A DNA stretch of 10,956 nucleotides, from the NCBI GenBank assembly GCA_900541475.1, contig UQJV01000053.1, forward strand, positions 1-10,956, written 5' to 3'. This stretch comes from an uncultured Collinsella sp. (GTDB lineage Bacteria > Actinomycetota > Coriobacteriia > Coriobacteriales > Coriobacteriaceae). Under the pieces are notes generated by a model. That model was not told the origin of the DNA. It saw only the letters and a program-made list of their open reading frames with translations, and ran no database searches. Positions 1 to 6,192 of this stretch are shown here, in pieces (within the stretch, counting starts at the first letter, position 1; the number at the start of each line of letters is the position of its first letter). Made by a program: the position numbers and the translations under genes.

Positions 1-53
1 GAGGAAAACGGATCACCGAGGGGGTCGGTCTGGCCCGGTGATCCGTTTTCCTC
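1..53 (+). terminator. Long perfect hairpin at the left edge, probable terminator of an upstream gene
   Basis: Bases 1-18 and 36-53 are a perfect 18-bp inverted repeat (GAGGAAAACGGATCACCG and its complement) around a 17-base loop. The right arm carries GTTTTCCTC, but no clean T-run follows the stem. It most likely ends transcription of a gene left of the window, possibly on either strand. An alternative weaker pairing, TGATCC (39-44) with GGATCA (64-69), would compete with the main stem. The left edge of the element could extend beyond the window. The structure is seen; the terminator role is inferred. Confidence 0.5.
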
Positions 54-196
54 CGTCCCCAAGGGATCATTTGGCGGTGCCGTTAAACGGAAGGGGTGTT
101 ATCGGCGGCCTCCTTTTGGGCATACAATGGCTATTGGTTTGCTGCGGTGAAGGCCTGTCCGCTCCGCAGCTTTTTTCTACGGTTAAAGGAGTATGT
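54..196 (+). promoter_or_regulatory. Leader/promoter region of ade
   Basis: This 143-base stretch has no gene. It holds a small palindrome CCGTTAAACGG (80-90), a possible -10 TACAAT (123-128) with no good -35 at 17 bases, the terminator hairpin described separately, and the ade Shine-Dalgarno AAAGGAG (185-191). The layout (possible promoter, then intrinsic terminator, then ribosome binding site) fits transcription attenuation. I did not find the conserved core of the purine riboswitch. If the TACAAT is the real -10, the leader is only about 60 bases long. Confidence 0.4.
141..176 (+). terminator. Intrinsic terminator (possible attenuator) just upstream of ade
   Basis: GCTGCGG (141-147) pairs with CCGCAGC (164-170) and is followed directly by six T residues (171-176), the classic Rho-independent form. 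It points into ade, whose start codon is 20 bases beyond the T-run. Unless the ade promoter lies inside those 20 bases, transcripts must read through it. It is therefore either the end of an upstream unit or a regulated attenuator for ade. Confidence 0.7.
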
Positions 197-2017
197 ATGT
201 CCGTTGAGGTCATGAGGTCTGTGATTGAGGCCGCCGAGGGTCGCGTGCCCGTCGACACGCTGTTTGCCAACGCGCAGATCGTCGATGTGTACGGCCAACG
301 CGTAGCGCCCGGTAGTGTTGCCGTCAAGGATGGCGTGATCGTCGGTGTGCTCTACGATGGTCGCGACGATGCCGCCGGTACGTATGAGGCTACCGAGGTC
401 ATCGATTGCCAGGGCCGCTATCTTGCCCCCGGTTTTATTGACGGACACTTGCATATTGAGTCTTCGAACATCCGCCCTGCCGAGTATGCGCGCATGGCGG
501 CGACGCGCGGTACCACTACTGCCATTGCCGACAGCCACGAGATTGCCAACGTGGCGGGGCTCGACGGCCTGCGCTTTATGATCGAGGACGGTCGTCGCGC
601 TCCTATTTCCATCAAGTACATGATGCCCTCGTGCGTGCCCGCACTGCCCGACGAGCAGGCCGGTGCCGTCATCACCGCTGCCGATATGCAGGCGTTTTTT
701 GCCGAATATCCGGGTGATGTCTTTGGTCTGGGCGAAATGATGAACCTGCCGGGCGTCTTTATGGCCGATCCCGAGACCTGTGCTCGTATCGACGCTGCCA
801 ACCAGACGCCGTCCAAACAGGTTGACGGTCATGCCCCGCTCGTTGCCGGCAAGGACCTCAACGCCTATGCTGCGGCAGGCATTATCGCCGACCACGAGTC
901 GACGATTCCCGAGGAGGCGCTCGACAAGCTGTCTCGCGGCATGTACGTGATGCTGCGCGAAGGTACGTGCAGCCATGATCTGGCCAACCTGTCGCCGATG
1001 CTGCTGGAGAATCCCGCGCGCGCCCGCCGCTGCTGCTTTGCGACTGACGACCGCGCTCCTTCCGATGCGCTTGCAACCGGCATGATCGACAATGCCTGCC
1101 GCGTGGCGATTGAGGCCGGTATCGACCCCGTGGTCGCTATCTCTATGGCGTCCCTCTCCACGGCCGAGGCGTTTGGCCTGGATCACGGCTGCCGCGACCC
1201 GCACGAGCTACGCGGTGCGATTGCCCCGGGCAAGCGTGCTGACCTGCTGGTGCTCAATGACCTGACGTTTGCCACGGCTCCGCATCGCGTATATGCCGCC
1301 GGTGCTCTGGTGGCGCAGGACGGCACCTTTGTGGGCGAGATTGCACCCGAGATGGCCGAGGTTGCGGCCCTTGCCGATGAGCTGCGCGCCTCCGTTAAGC
1401 TGCCGAAGCTTTCGCTCGACGTATTCGACTATGCCTTTAAGCCGGGCGAGGCCGTGATTGACGTGGTGCCGGGCAAGGCCATCACGGGCATGGTTCGTCC
1501 TGAGACTGACGAGGACTTGCGTCGCATTATGCTGATTGAGCGCCATGGCCGCGGCGTGTCGCTGCAGGCCGAGGGCGCCGACGGCGACGGCCCCGCTGGC
1601 CTGGGCCTGGTCGGCAAGCACATCGGTCGCGGCTGGGTGCGCGGTTTCACCATCACGGGTGGCGCCATTGCCTCCACGATCGGCCACGACTCGCACAACG
1701 TGTGCGTGGTGGGCGACAACGCCGCCGATATGATGGCCGCCGTTGAGGCCGTGGGCCAAGGTGGTCACGTGCTGGTGCGCAACGGCGAGGTCGTGGCGCG
1801 CATTCCGCTGGCGCTCGGTGGCCTGATGAGCGAAGGCACGGCCGAGGACGTTGCCGCGCAGCACGACGACTTTATGGTCAAGGCGCGCGCCATGGGTATT
1901 GAGCCGCCGCTCGACCCCATCATGGGCATCATCTTCCTGCCCCTGCCGGTCATCCCGACGCTTCGCATCCGCCCCGAGGGCATGTTCGACGTCACGACCT
2001 TCACCTACGCCGACTAG
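197..2017 (+). CDS. ade: Adenine deaminase
   Basis: Cytosolic metal-dependent amidohydrolase converting adenine to hypoxanthine and ammonia in purine salvage; 606 residues, close to the family's usual 550-600. The metal-binding hallmarks are in order: DGHLHIESS (82-90, His84 and His86), DSHEIANV (112-119; the family usually has DPHEIANV), GLGEMM with the bridging Glu180, DGHAP (His212), ADHES (His233) and ATDDR (282-286, catalytic Asp). The C-terminal third has the Ade-specific domain (HIGRGWVRGF, GHDSHN, PLPVIPTLRI). The ATG at 197 is chosen because AAAGGAG lies 5 bases upstream and the family homology begins soon after. The frame stays open back to 38, but that stretch is the leader with its terminator. 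The stop codon lies within the first copy of a 27-nt repeat. It is followed by a HAD phosphatase on the same strand after 205 bases, so probably separate transcription. Confidence 0.95.
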   Translation: MSVEVMRSVIEAAEGRVPVDTLFANAQIVDVYGQRVAPGSVAVKDGVIVGVLYDGRDDAAGTYEATEVIDCQGRYLAPGFIDGHLHIESSNIRPAEYARMAATRGTTTAIADSHEIANVAGLDGLRFMIEDGRRAPISIKYMMPSCVPALPDEQAGAVITAADMQAFFAEYPGDVFGLGEMMNLPGVFMADPETCARIDAANQTPSKQVDGHAPLVAGKDLNAYAAAGIIADHESTIPEEALDKLSRGMYVMLREGTCSHDLANLSPMLLENPARARRCCFATDDRAPSDALATGMIDNACRVAIEAGIDPVVAISMASLSTAEAFGLDHGCRDPHELRGAIAPGKRADLLVLNDLTFATAPHRVYAAGALVAQDGTFVGEIAPEMAEVAALADELRASVKLPKLSLDVFDYAFKPGEAVIDVVPGKAITGMVRPETDEDLRRIMLIERHGRGVSLQAEGADGDGPAGLGLVGKHIGRGWVRGFTITGGAIASTIGHDSHNVCVVGDNAADMMAAVEAVGQGGHVLVRNGEVVARIPLALGGLMSEGTAEDVAAQHDDFMVKARAMGIEPPLDPIMGIIFLPLPVIPTLRIRPEGMFDVTTFTYAD

Positions 2018-2061
2018 TCATCGGGGACGTTCTTAAACGACTAGTCATCGGGGACACTCTT
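2011..2061 (+). repeat. Two tandem copies of a 27-nt repeat at the ade stop codon
   Basis: CGACTAGTCATCGGGGAC occurs at 2011-2028 and again at 2038-2055. The joining piece is GTTCTTAAA, and the second copy continues with ACTCTT. The period is exactly 27 bases (9 codons). The ade stop TAG (2015-2017) is the TAG of the first copy's palindromic CGACTAGTC core. The same unit is found on the opposite strand at 3081-3155, after the stop of the second HAD gene; the best-matching units differ at 2 of 27 bases. Confidence 0.85.
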
Positions 2062-2089
2062 TGGCGGGCTGCTTGACGCCGCGACCGTA

Positions 2090-2124
2090 GGACCTCTGGC
2101 ATGTGTGAGCTATTTGCCAGGTCC
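2090..2124 (+). terminator. Hairpin, possible terminator of ade
   Basis: GGACCT (2090-2095) plus GGCA (2098-2101) pair with TGCC (2115-2118) plus AGGTCC (2119-2124), leaving a 2-base bulge and a 13-base loop. A loosely T-rich tail, TTGTAACGTTT, follows. It is the best terminator candidate between ade and the next gene, but the T-tract is broken. Confidence 0.4.
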
Positions 2125-2158
2125 TTGTAACGTTTACGCCCGCGGAGTCTTATTTGAG

Positions 2159-2220
2159 CTCCCTTTGGGTACGTTGGAATCGGATACACGTTCGATTCCA
2201 ACAAGCCCGAAGGGAGTTTT
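2159..2220 (+). promoter_or_regulatory. Leader hairpin that includes the ribosome binding site of the first HAD gene
   Basis: The outer stem CTCCCTTTGGG (2159-2169) pairs with CCCGAAGGGAG (2206-2216), 11 pairs with one G-U. A nested perfect 9-bp stem, TTGGAATCG (2174-2182) with CGATTCCAA (2193-2201), closes a 10-base loop. Four T follow (2217-2220). The 3' arm AAGGGAG (2210-2216) is also the Shine-Dalgarno, 6 bases before the ATG at 2223. When folded, the structure would hide the ribosome binding site and could also terminate transcription. The structure is seen; regulation is inferred. Confidence 0.55.
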
Positions 2221-2222
2221 CT

Positions 2223-3017
2223 ATGTTTAAACTGATTGCATCCGATATGGACGGCACACTGCTTGACGAAAATGGCCAGGTGCCGCCTGAGACCTATGAA
2301 CTGATCCTGGCACTACGCGAGCATGGTGTACATTTTGCCGCATCGTCAGGTCGTCGCTACGATCGCCTGTGCGAGTTTTTTGCGCCCGTTCGCGACAATA
2401 TGGACTTTGTCGCCGCTAACGGCGCCCAGGTCTACGCCGACGGTAAGATGGTAGACCGTGAGGTGTATTCCCACCTGGCGATTCGAAGGCTCGCCCAAGC
2501 CGTCAGGACGTTTCCCAATCTGCATCTTGCGCTCTTTGACCGAACCAAGTCCTTCCTGCTCGATGACGAGTGCAAGTTCGTGCGTGAGGTCGATAAGGAC
2601 CTTCCCAATGCCGAGCGCATTTGGGAGCTGCCCGATCCCAGCGTAAATATCATCAAAGCGAGTATCTTTTGCGACGACAGTGCGGTTATGGACAGCGCGT
2701 ACGTGCTACAGCGCGAACTTGGTCAGCTCTTTACTTTTGCGCCTTCGGGCAACGCGTGGATCGATGCCATGCAGCCTGGTGTGTCGAAGGCCTCGGGTAT
2801 CGCGCAGCTCGCGGAGCATTACGGCATTGGTCGCGACGAGGTCATGGCGTTTGGTGACTCGATGAACGACTACGAGATCATTCGCTTTGTCGGCACGGGC
2901 TGCGCGATGGAAAACGCGCGCCCCGCGCTTAAGGCGGTGGCCGATCGCGTCGTAGGCTGCAACCGCGACCACGCCGTTCAGCATGAGCTCCGTCGCGTGC
3001 TGGAGAGCCTCTCCTAA
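2223..3017 (+). CDS. Cof-type HAD-IIB family hydrolase (sugar/nucleotide phosphatase)
   Basis: Soluble Mg2+-dependent phosphatase of the HAD superfamily, subclass IIB (Cof/YidA-like), 264 residues as is usual. Motif I is DMDGT with nucleophile Asp8 and acid/base Asp10. Motif II is SSGR with Ser42 in place of the more common Thr. Motif III is the Lys189 in GVSKASG, and motif IV is GDSMND (211-216). The cap domain lies between motifs II and III. The ATG at 2223 is preceded by AAGGGAG at 6 bases; an in-frame ATG at 2154 would put the leader hairpin inside the gene and is rejected. Family members dephosphorylate sugar phosphates, FMN, pyridoxal phosphate or similar; the substrate cannot be told from sequence. 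It converges on a second enzyme of the same family 134 bases away; the two are distant paralogues, not a recent duplication. Confidence 0.93.
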   Translation: MFKLIASDMDGTLLDENGQVPPETYELILALREHGVHFAASSGRRYDRLCEFFAPVRDNMDFVAANGAQVYADGKMVDREVYSHLAIRRLAQAVRTFPNLHLALFDRTKSFLLDDECKFVREVDKDLPNAERIWELPDPSVNIIKASIFCDDSAVMDSAYVLQRELGQLFTFAPSGNAWIDAMQPGVSKASGIAQLAEHYGIGRDEVMAFGDSMNDYEIIRFVGTGCAMENARPALKAVADRVVGCNRDHAVQHELRRVLESLS

Positions 3018-3019
3018 TC

Positions 3020-3092
3020 CGGCAGATGGGGACGTTCCTTTTCTGCCGACAGTGGGGGACAGTCCTTGCAGCTTTTTGCGAAGAGTGTCCCC
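3020..3092 (+). repeat. GGGGAC-type hairpin repeats after the first HAD gene
   Basis: Two stem-loops follow the TAA at 3015-3017. The first pairs CGGCAGA (3020-3026) with TCTGCCG (3042-3048), and its loop holds GGGGACGTTCC. The second pairs GGGGAC (3055-3060) with GTCCCC (3087-3092), with CTTGCA/TGCGAAG pairing inside. They share the GGGGAC-plus-pyrimidine-rich motif with the 27-nt repeats beside them. Placed between convergent genes, they may also act as a bidirectional terminator, although no T-run is present. Confidence 0.65.
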
Positions 3093-3155
3093 AACGACTA
3101 GTCATTCAAGAACGTCCCCAACGACTAGTCGTTTAAGAACGTCCCCAATGACTAG
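3081..3155 (-). repeat. 27-nt repeat array at the stop codon of the second HAD gene
   Basis: Written on the plus strand, units starting GTCCCCAACGACTAGTC occupy 3087-3113 and 3114-3140, and a partial unit GTCCCCAATGACTAG occupies 3141-3155. Read on the minus strand this is CTAGTCATTGGGGAC, GTTCTTAAA and so on, the same unit and orientation relative to the gene as after ade. The gene's TAG (3152-3154) is the repeat's TAG. The last unit ends GGGGACACTCTT, as does the last unit after ade. The units are contiguous, with no spacers. Confidence 0.85.
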
Positions 3156-3994
3156 GCGAGGGCGGCCATGATGGCGCGGGCGACGCCGTCGTGGTCGTTG
3201 TCGAACTCGGTGATGGCGTCGGCGGCCTCGCGGTCCTCGGGCTCGGCGTTGATCATGGCCATGCCGTGGCCCGCTGCCTGCAGCATGGGGATGTCGTTGA
3301 TGTTGTCGCCGAACGCCCAGGCGTCGGCGAGACGCTCGCCCAGGTGCTCGCATAGCCACGTGAGGGCCGTTCCCTTGGTGGCGCCCTCGCCCATGACCTC
3401 GATATTCATGGCGTACGAACGCGTGACCTCAATGCCTCCGAGCGTGTCGAGCTCCGCCGCGATGGCGTCGCGATCAGCCGGGTCGTGCCAGTACATGGCG
3501 ATGCGTTCGAGCGTCTCGACCTCGTCGATCTTGCTGTCGATATCCATGTCGATCGGTGTTCGTGTGCGCTTGAGCGAAGCCGCGATGTGGGGGTCGCCGC
3601 CGCAGAATTCGTCCAGGCGCGTGTAGAGCGAGCGGGGGAGGAAGCACTGCCCGTCCGCGAAGATATCGAAGGTGACGTCATGGCCGGCGGCGATGCGATG
3701 GATGCGATGGGCGATGCCGCGGTCGAGCGGTCGGCTCAAGATGCGCGTGGCGCGTGAGGCATCGGTGGGCACATCCTCGTCGAGCTGCCAGACGCTGGCA
3801 CCGTTGGCGCAGACCGCGTAGTGCACGGCAGGATGGGCGAGGATGGGCTCAAAGATGCCCGACAGCGGACGCCCCGTGCACGGTACAAACTCAATGCCGC
3901 GACGTGCGAGCTCGTCGAGCATCGCCCAGGTGGCGTCGCTCATCTGCTTGTCACTCGTCAACAGCGTTCCATCCATATCGGAAAACACAATCAT
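3152..3994 (-). CDS. Cof-type HAD-IIB family hydrolase
   Basis: Second soluble HAD-IIB phosphatase, 280 residues. Motif I is DMDGT (Asp6, Asp8), motif II CTGR (Thr40), motif III Lys207 in ATKGTAL, and motif IV GDNIND (229-234), so all catalytic residues are present. The ATG is at 3992-3994, with AAAGGA 9 bases upstream. It is read in the same direction as citrate synthase, but the citrate synthase terminator ends only about 25 bases before this start. It must therefore either depend on read-through or have a promoter hidden in that hairpin or the end of the citrate synthase gene. Its TAG lies within a 27-nt repeat array. Substrate unknown; the family acts on small phosphorylated metabolites. 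Confidence 0.93.
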   Translation of the reverse strand: MIVFSDMDGTLLTSDKQMSDATWAMLDELARRGIEFVPCTGRPLSGIFEPILAHPAVHYAVCANGASVWQLDEDVPTDASRATRILSRPLDRGIAHRIHRIAAGHDVTFDIFADGQCFLPRSLYTRLDEFCGGDPHIAASLKRTRTPIDMDIDSKIDEVETLERIAMYWHDPADRDAIAAELDTLGGIEVTRSYAMNIEVMGEGATKGTALTWLCEHLGERLADAWAFGDNINDIPMLQAAGHGMAMINAEPEDREAADAITEFDNDHDGVARAIMAALA

Positions 3995-4017
3995 TCGTTG
4001 CGATCCTTTCTACTGGC

Positions 4018-4058
4018 ATAAAAAGCGTGGCCGAGGGCGGTGATGCCCTGGCCACGCT
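4018..4058 (-). terminator. Rho-independent terminator of citrate synthase
   Basis: On the minus strand, AGCGTGGCC (4058 down to 4050) pairs with GGCCACGCT (4032 down to 4024). An inner 5-bp stem AGGGC/GCCCT (4049-4045 with 4038-4034) extends it around a 6-base loop with one bulged base. A T-run (A4020-A4024 on the plus strand) follows. It lies 24 bases after the citrate synthase stop and is a strong intrinsic terminator. Confidence 0.9.
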
Positions 4059-4081
4059 CGGGTTCTATAACGGTCCGCGTC

Positions 4082-5500
4082 CTAGCGGTCGGCGAGCGGC
4101 TTGTACCCCAGCGGCTCGATCACCGGACGATAGGCCGGGCGGATGATACGGTGCGCGCAGAAGAGCTCTTCCATGCGGTGCGCCGACCAGCCGGCCATGC
4201 GGGCGACGGCGAACAGCGGCGTAAAGAGCGTCTCGGGCACGCCGAGCATCTTGTAGATAAAGCCCGTGTACAGGTCGATGTTGGCGCAGATGGGCTTGGT
4301 CATGCCGTGGTCGCGCATCACCTGCGGTGCCAGGCGCTCGATGCGCTCGATGAGCGCGAACTCCTCGCCCAGGTCCTTCTTGGCGGCAAGCGTGCGCGCG
4401 TAACGGCGGCACACCTCGGCGCGCGGGTCGCTCAGCGTGTAGACGGCGTGGCCCATACCGTAGATGAGGCCCGTGCCGTCGAAGGCCTGCTTGTCGAGGA
4501 TCTTGCCCAGGTAGGCTGCGACCTCGTCATCGTCCTCCCAATTGGAGACATGCGCACGGATGTCCTCGTGCATGGACACGACCTTGGCGTTGGCGCCGCC
4601 GTGGCGCGGGCCCTTGAGCGAGCCGATGGCCGCGGCGTAGGCGGAATACGGGTCAGTGGCCGAGGAGGACAGCACGCGGCAGGCAAACGTGGAGTTGTTG
4701 CCGCCGCCGTGCTCGGCATGCAGCATGAGCATCACGTCGAGCAGCATGGCTTCGTCGCGGGTGAATGCCATGCCGCCGCGCAACACCTGCAGGATGGTCT
4801 CGGCGGTGGAGAGGCCGGGCGTGGGGTGCGGTACATGAACCTCGGAGCCGCGGCGCTTGGCGACCGAGGCCATATGCGCGAAGGCGGCGATGCGGGGGAG
4901 ACGGGCGAGCATGGAGATGGCGACGTCGATTTCGTGCTCGGGTGTAATGGCGTCGGGCTCGGCGTCGAAGGCGTAGAGCAGCAGCACGGCGCGCTGAAGC
5001 ACATTCATGATGCTCGACGACACCGTGGTCATGGGGAACTCTTTGACGTACTCGTCGCTCAGGTGCCTAAAAGCACCCAGACGTCCGCAAAAACCGTCGA
5101 GCTCCTCTTTGTTGGGCAGAGAGCCCGTGATGAGCAGGTAGGCGACCTCTTCGTAGCCATAGCGATCCTCGGCCTGGGCGTTGTTGACCAGGTCCTCGAT
5201 GCTGTAGCCACGAAGCGTGAGTTTGCCCTGATCGGGCACGACCTTTCCGTCGACCTTGTTGTAGCCATGCACATCCGAGATGCGGGTAAGGCCCGCGACC
5301 ACGCCCGAGCCGTCGGCATTGCGCAGGCCGCGCTTGACGTTGTGCTCCACGAACAAGCCCTCGTCGTACGGGGCGGTCGGCAGGCCGTGGTAGAGGTTTT
5401 CGCTTTCGGGCGAAATCTGACGGCTCGCCTCGTAATCCAAAACCAGGCGGCTCAGGTGATCGTCGAAGCGGTAGTAGATTTTCTTGGCGTCGTAGGCCAT
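4082..5500 (-). CDS. gltA: Citrate synthase
   Basis: Cytosolic enzyme condensing acetyl-CoA and oxaloacetate to citrate; 472 residues, the long form seen in many anaerobic Firmicutes and Actinobacteria. The catalytic triad is visible: His264 in LHAEHGGG, His300 in GPRHGGAN and Asp409 in ANIDLYTGF. The conserved GMGHAVYTLSDPR (348-360) has Ala where many citrate synthases have Arg (GHRVY), a feature of this clade. 2-Methylcitrate synthase activity cannot be excluded. The ATG at 5498-5500 follows AGGAG at 5 bases. It lies 77 bases after the ACT-domain gene on the same strand, with no convincing terminator between, so the two are probably cotranscribed. In an anaerobe with a partial TCA cycle, the likely role is citrate for 2-oxoglutarate and glutamate. 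It ends in a strong terminator. Confidence 0.95.
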   Translation of the reverse strand: MAYDAKKIYYRFDDHLSRLVLDYEASRQISPESENLYHGLPTAPYDEGLFVEHNVKRGLRNADGSGVVAGLTRISDVHGYNKVDGKVVPDQGKLTLRGYSIEDLVNNAQAEDRYGYEEVAYLLITGSLPNKEELDGFCGRLGAFRHLSDEYVKEFPMTTVSSSIMNVLQRAVLLLYAFDAEPDAITPEHEIDVAISMLARLPRIAAFAHMASVAKRRGSEVHVPHPTPGLSTAETILQVLRGGMAFTRDEAMLLDVMLMLHAEHGGGNNSTFACRVLSSSATDPYSAYAAAIGSLKGPRHGGANAKVVSMHEDIRAHVSNWEDDDEVAAYLGKILDKQAFDGTGLIYGMGHAVYTLSDPRAEVCRRYARTLAAKKDLGEEFALIERIERLAPQVMRDHGMTKPICANIDLYTGFIYKMLGVPETLFTPLFAVARMAGWSAHRMEELFCAHRIIRPAYRPVIEPLGYKPLADR

Positions 5501-5524
5501 GCGCGCTCCTCTCCGGTCCGCTTG

Positions 5525-5563
5525 GGGGCCGCGCGCTTGGACGATATGACGTCAAGCTGCCCC
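5525..5563 (-). other. Hairpin in the spacer between the ACT gene and citrate synthase
   Basis: GGGGC (5525-5529) pairs with GCCCC (5559-5563). An inner stem, CTT plus GACG (5536-5543), pairs with CGTC plus AAG (5550-5556), with one bulged G, around ATATGA. No T-run follows on either strand, so it is unlikely to be a terminator. It may affect mRNA stability or the relative expression of the two genes; that is inference. Confidence 0.35.
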
Positions 5564-5577
5564 GGGCGGATTGTTCG

Positions 5578-5865
5578 CTACAGGCGGTACATAAAGTTAA
5601 AGACGTCCTCGCGCTGGATGGACACGTTGACGCCCGAAAGCTCGCCTGCTTCGGCCAGGGCCTTCTGCAGTTCGGCGAAGTCGAGCTTGGACTCGGCGGT
5701 GTCGGCCAGCATGGTCATGGTGAAGATGTCCTCGATAATGGACTGCGTAATGTCGCGGATGTCGACGTTGGCCTCGCCCAGAACACGGGTGACGCCGGCG
5801 ACGATACCGGGGCGGTTCTTGCCAAGGACGGTGATGACGATGCGGGAGGACGAGATCTCGGCCAT
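5578..5865 (-). CDS. ACT domain-containing protein (UPF0237 family)
   Basis: Small soluble protein of 95 residues consisting of one ACT domain: the beta strand IVITVLGKNRPGIVAGVTRV at the start, with the conserved GKNRPGIV ligand-loop sequence, then an alpha helix and NVDIRDITQS. ACT domains bind amino acids or other small ligands and usually act as allosteric sensors. The UPF0237 family has no firmly established function and is usually next to a DUF711/PFL-type gene. No such gene is in this window; here the downstream neighbour is citrate synthase. The ATG at 5863-5865 follows AAAGG at 7-8 bases. First gene of the probable ACT-citrate synthase operon. Confidence 0.9.
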   Translation of the reverse strand: MAEISSSRIVITVLGKNRPGIVAGVTRVLGEANVDIRDITQSIIEDIFTMTMLADTAESKLDFAELQKALAEAGELSGVNVSIQREDVFNFMYRL

Positions 5866-5912
5866 GGGAAACCCTTTCGCGTGGTTGCGGCGCGCGGGGG
5901 CGCTCCGCTACG

Positions 5913-5933
5913 GTACAGTGTTCATCATTGTAC
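5913..5933 (-). promoter_or_regulatory. Palindrome over a possible -10 of the ACT-citrate synthase operon
   Basis: GTACAGTG (5913-5920) and CATTGTAC (5926-5933) form an 8-bp inverted repeat with one G-U-type mismatch around a 5-base centre. On the minus strand the palindrome contains TACAAT, a fair -10, about 60 bases before the ACT start; no good -35 lies 17 bases upstream. The overlap of palindrome and -10 is typical of a repressor operator. The binding protein is unknown. Confidence 0.4.
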
Positions 5934-6060
5934 CTGTCTGGCGCAAAAAAGGCGCGCTCGCTGCGGCGTTACATGCCTGCAACATGAGCGTAAGGGGGAA
6001 GGCCGCACGGGGAAGAGCCGTCTGGCGCGTGTCCGGCTCGTGTTGGGTTGATTTCCGATC

Positions 6061-6123
6061 TCAGCCGAACACATTGAGCGGACAGGCCGTTCCCGCAGTC
6101 AGCCGAACGCCTCCGACGGCTGA
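6061..6123. repeat. Three copies of TCAGCCG near the integrase end
   Basis: TCAGCCGAAC is at 6061-6070 and again at 6099-6108 as a direct repeat. CGGCTGA at 6117-6123 is the inverse of TCAGCCG at 6099-6105, giving a 7-bp inverted repeat with an 11-base centre. Short repeats of this kind beside an integrase gene resemble recombinase or excisionase binding sites; that role is inferred. Confidence 0.4.
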
Positions 6124-6136
6124 TTCCGAACTGGAA

Positions 6137-6192
6137 GCGGAGGGCATCCCCGCCCTTCGGTAGGGGATACCGCTCCGCGGCGCATGCCGCGG
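6137..6192 (-). terminator. Two GC-rich hairpins after the integrase remnant
   Basis: GCGGAG (6137-6142) and ATCCCC (6146-6151) pair with CTCCGC (6173-6178) and GGGGAT (6163-6168), forming a nearly continuous stem. A second, overlapping stem pairs CCGCGGC (6175-6181) with GCCGCGG (6186-6192) around GCAT. They begin 10 bases beyond the integrase stop. No T-run follows, so termination would be inefficient or Rho-assisted, and the two stems exclude each other in part. Confidence 0.4.

Noticed and set aside
54..196. Purine riboswitch upstream of ade
   Set aside because: The three-way junction core and the two kissing hairpin loops of the known class were not found; only a terminator is evident.
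38..196. N-terminal extension of adenine deaminase
   Set aside because: The frame is open, but it covers the upstream hairpin and the terminator; the ribosome binding site and family homology support the start at 197.
131..1204. Open frame of 357 codons on the minus strand
   Set aside because: Fully antisense to ade; composition typical of a shadow frame.
2174..2201. tRNA T-arm (GTTCGATTCC)
   Set aside because: The bases resemble a T-loop, but the pairing does not give a 5-bp stem with a 7-base loop, and no acceptor, D or anticodon arm surrounds it.
2011..3155. CRISPR array
   Set aside because: The 27-nt units are contiguous without spacers and number only two or three per site; there are no cas genes.
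4040..6163. Open frame of 707 codons on the plus strand
   Set aside because: It lies opposite citrate synthase and the ACT gene, both certain from motifs; it is a GC-rich antisense shadow with no domain and no ribosome binding site.
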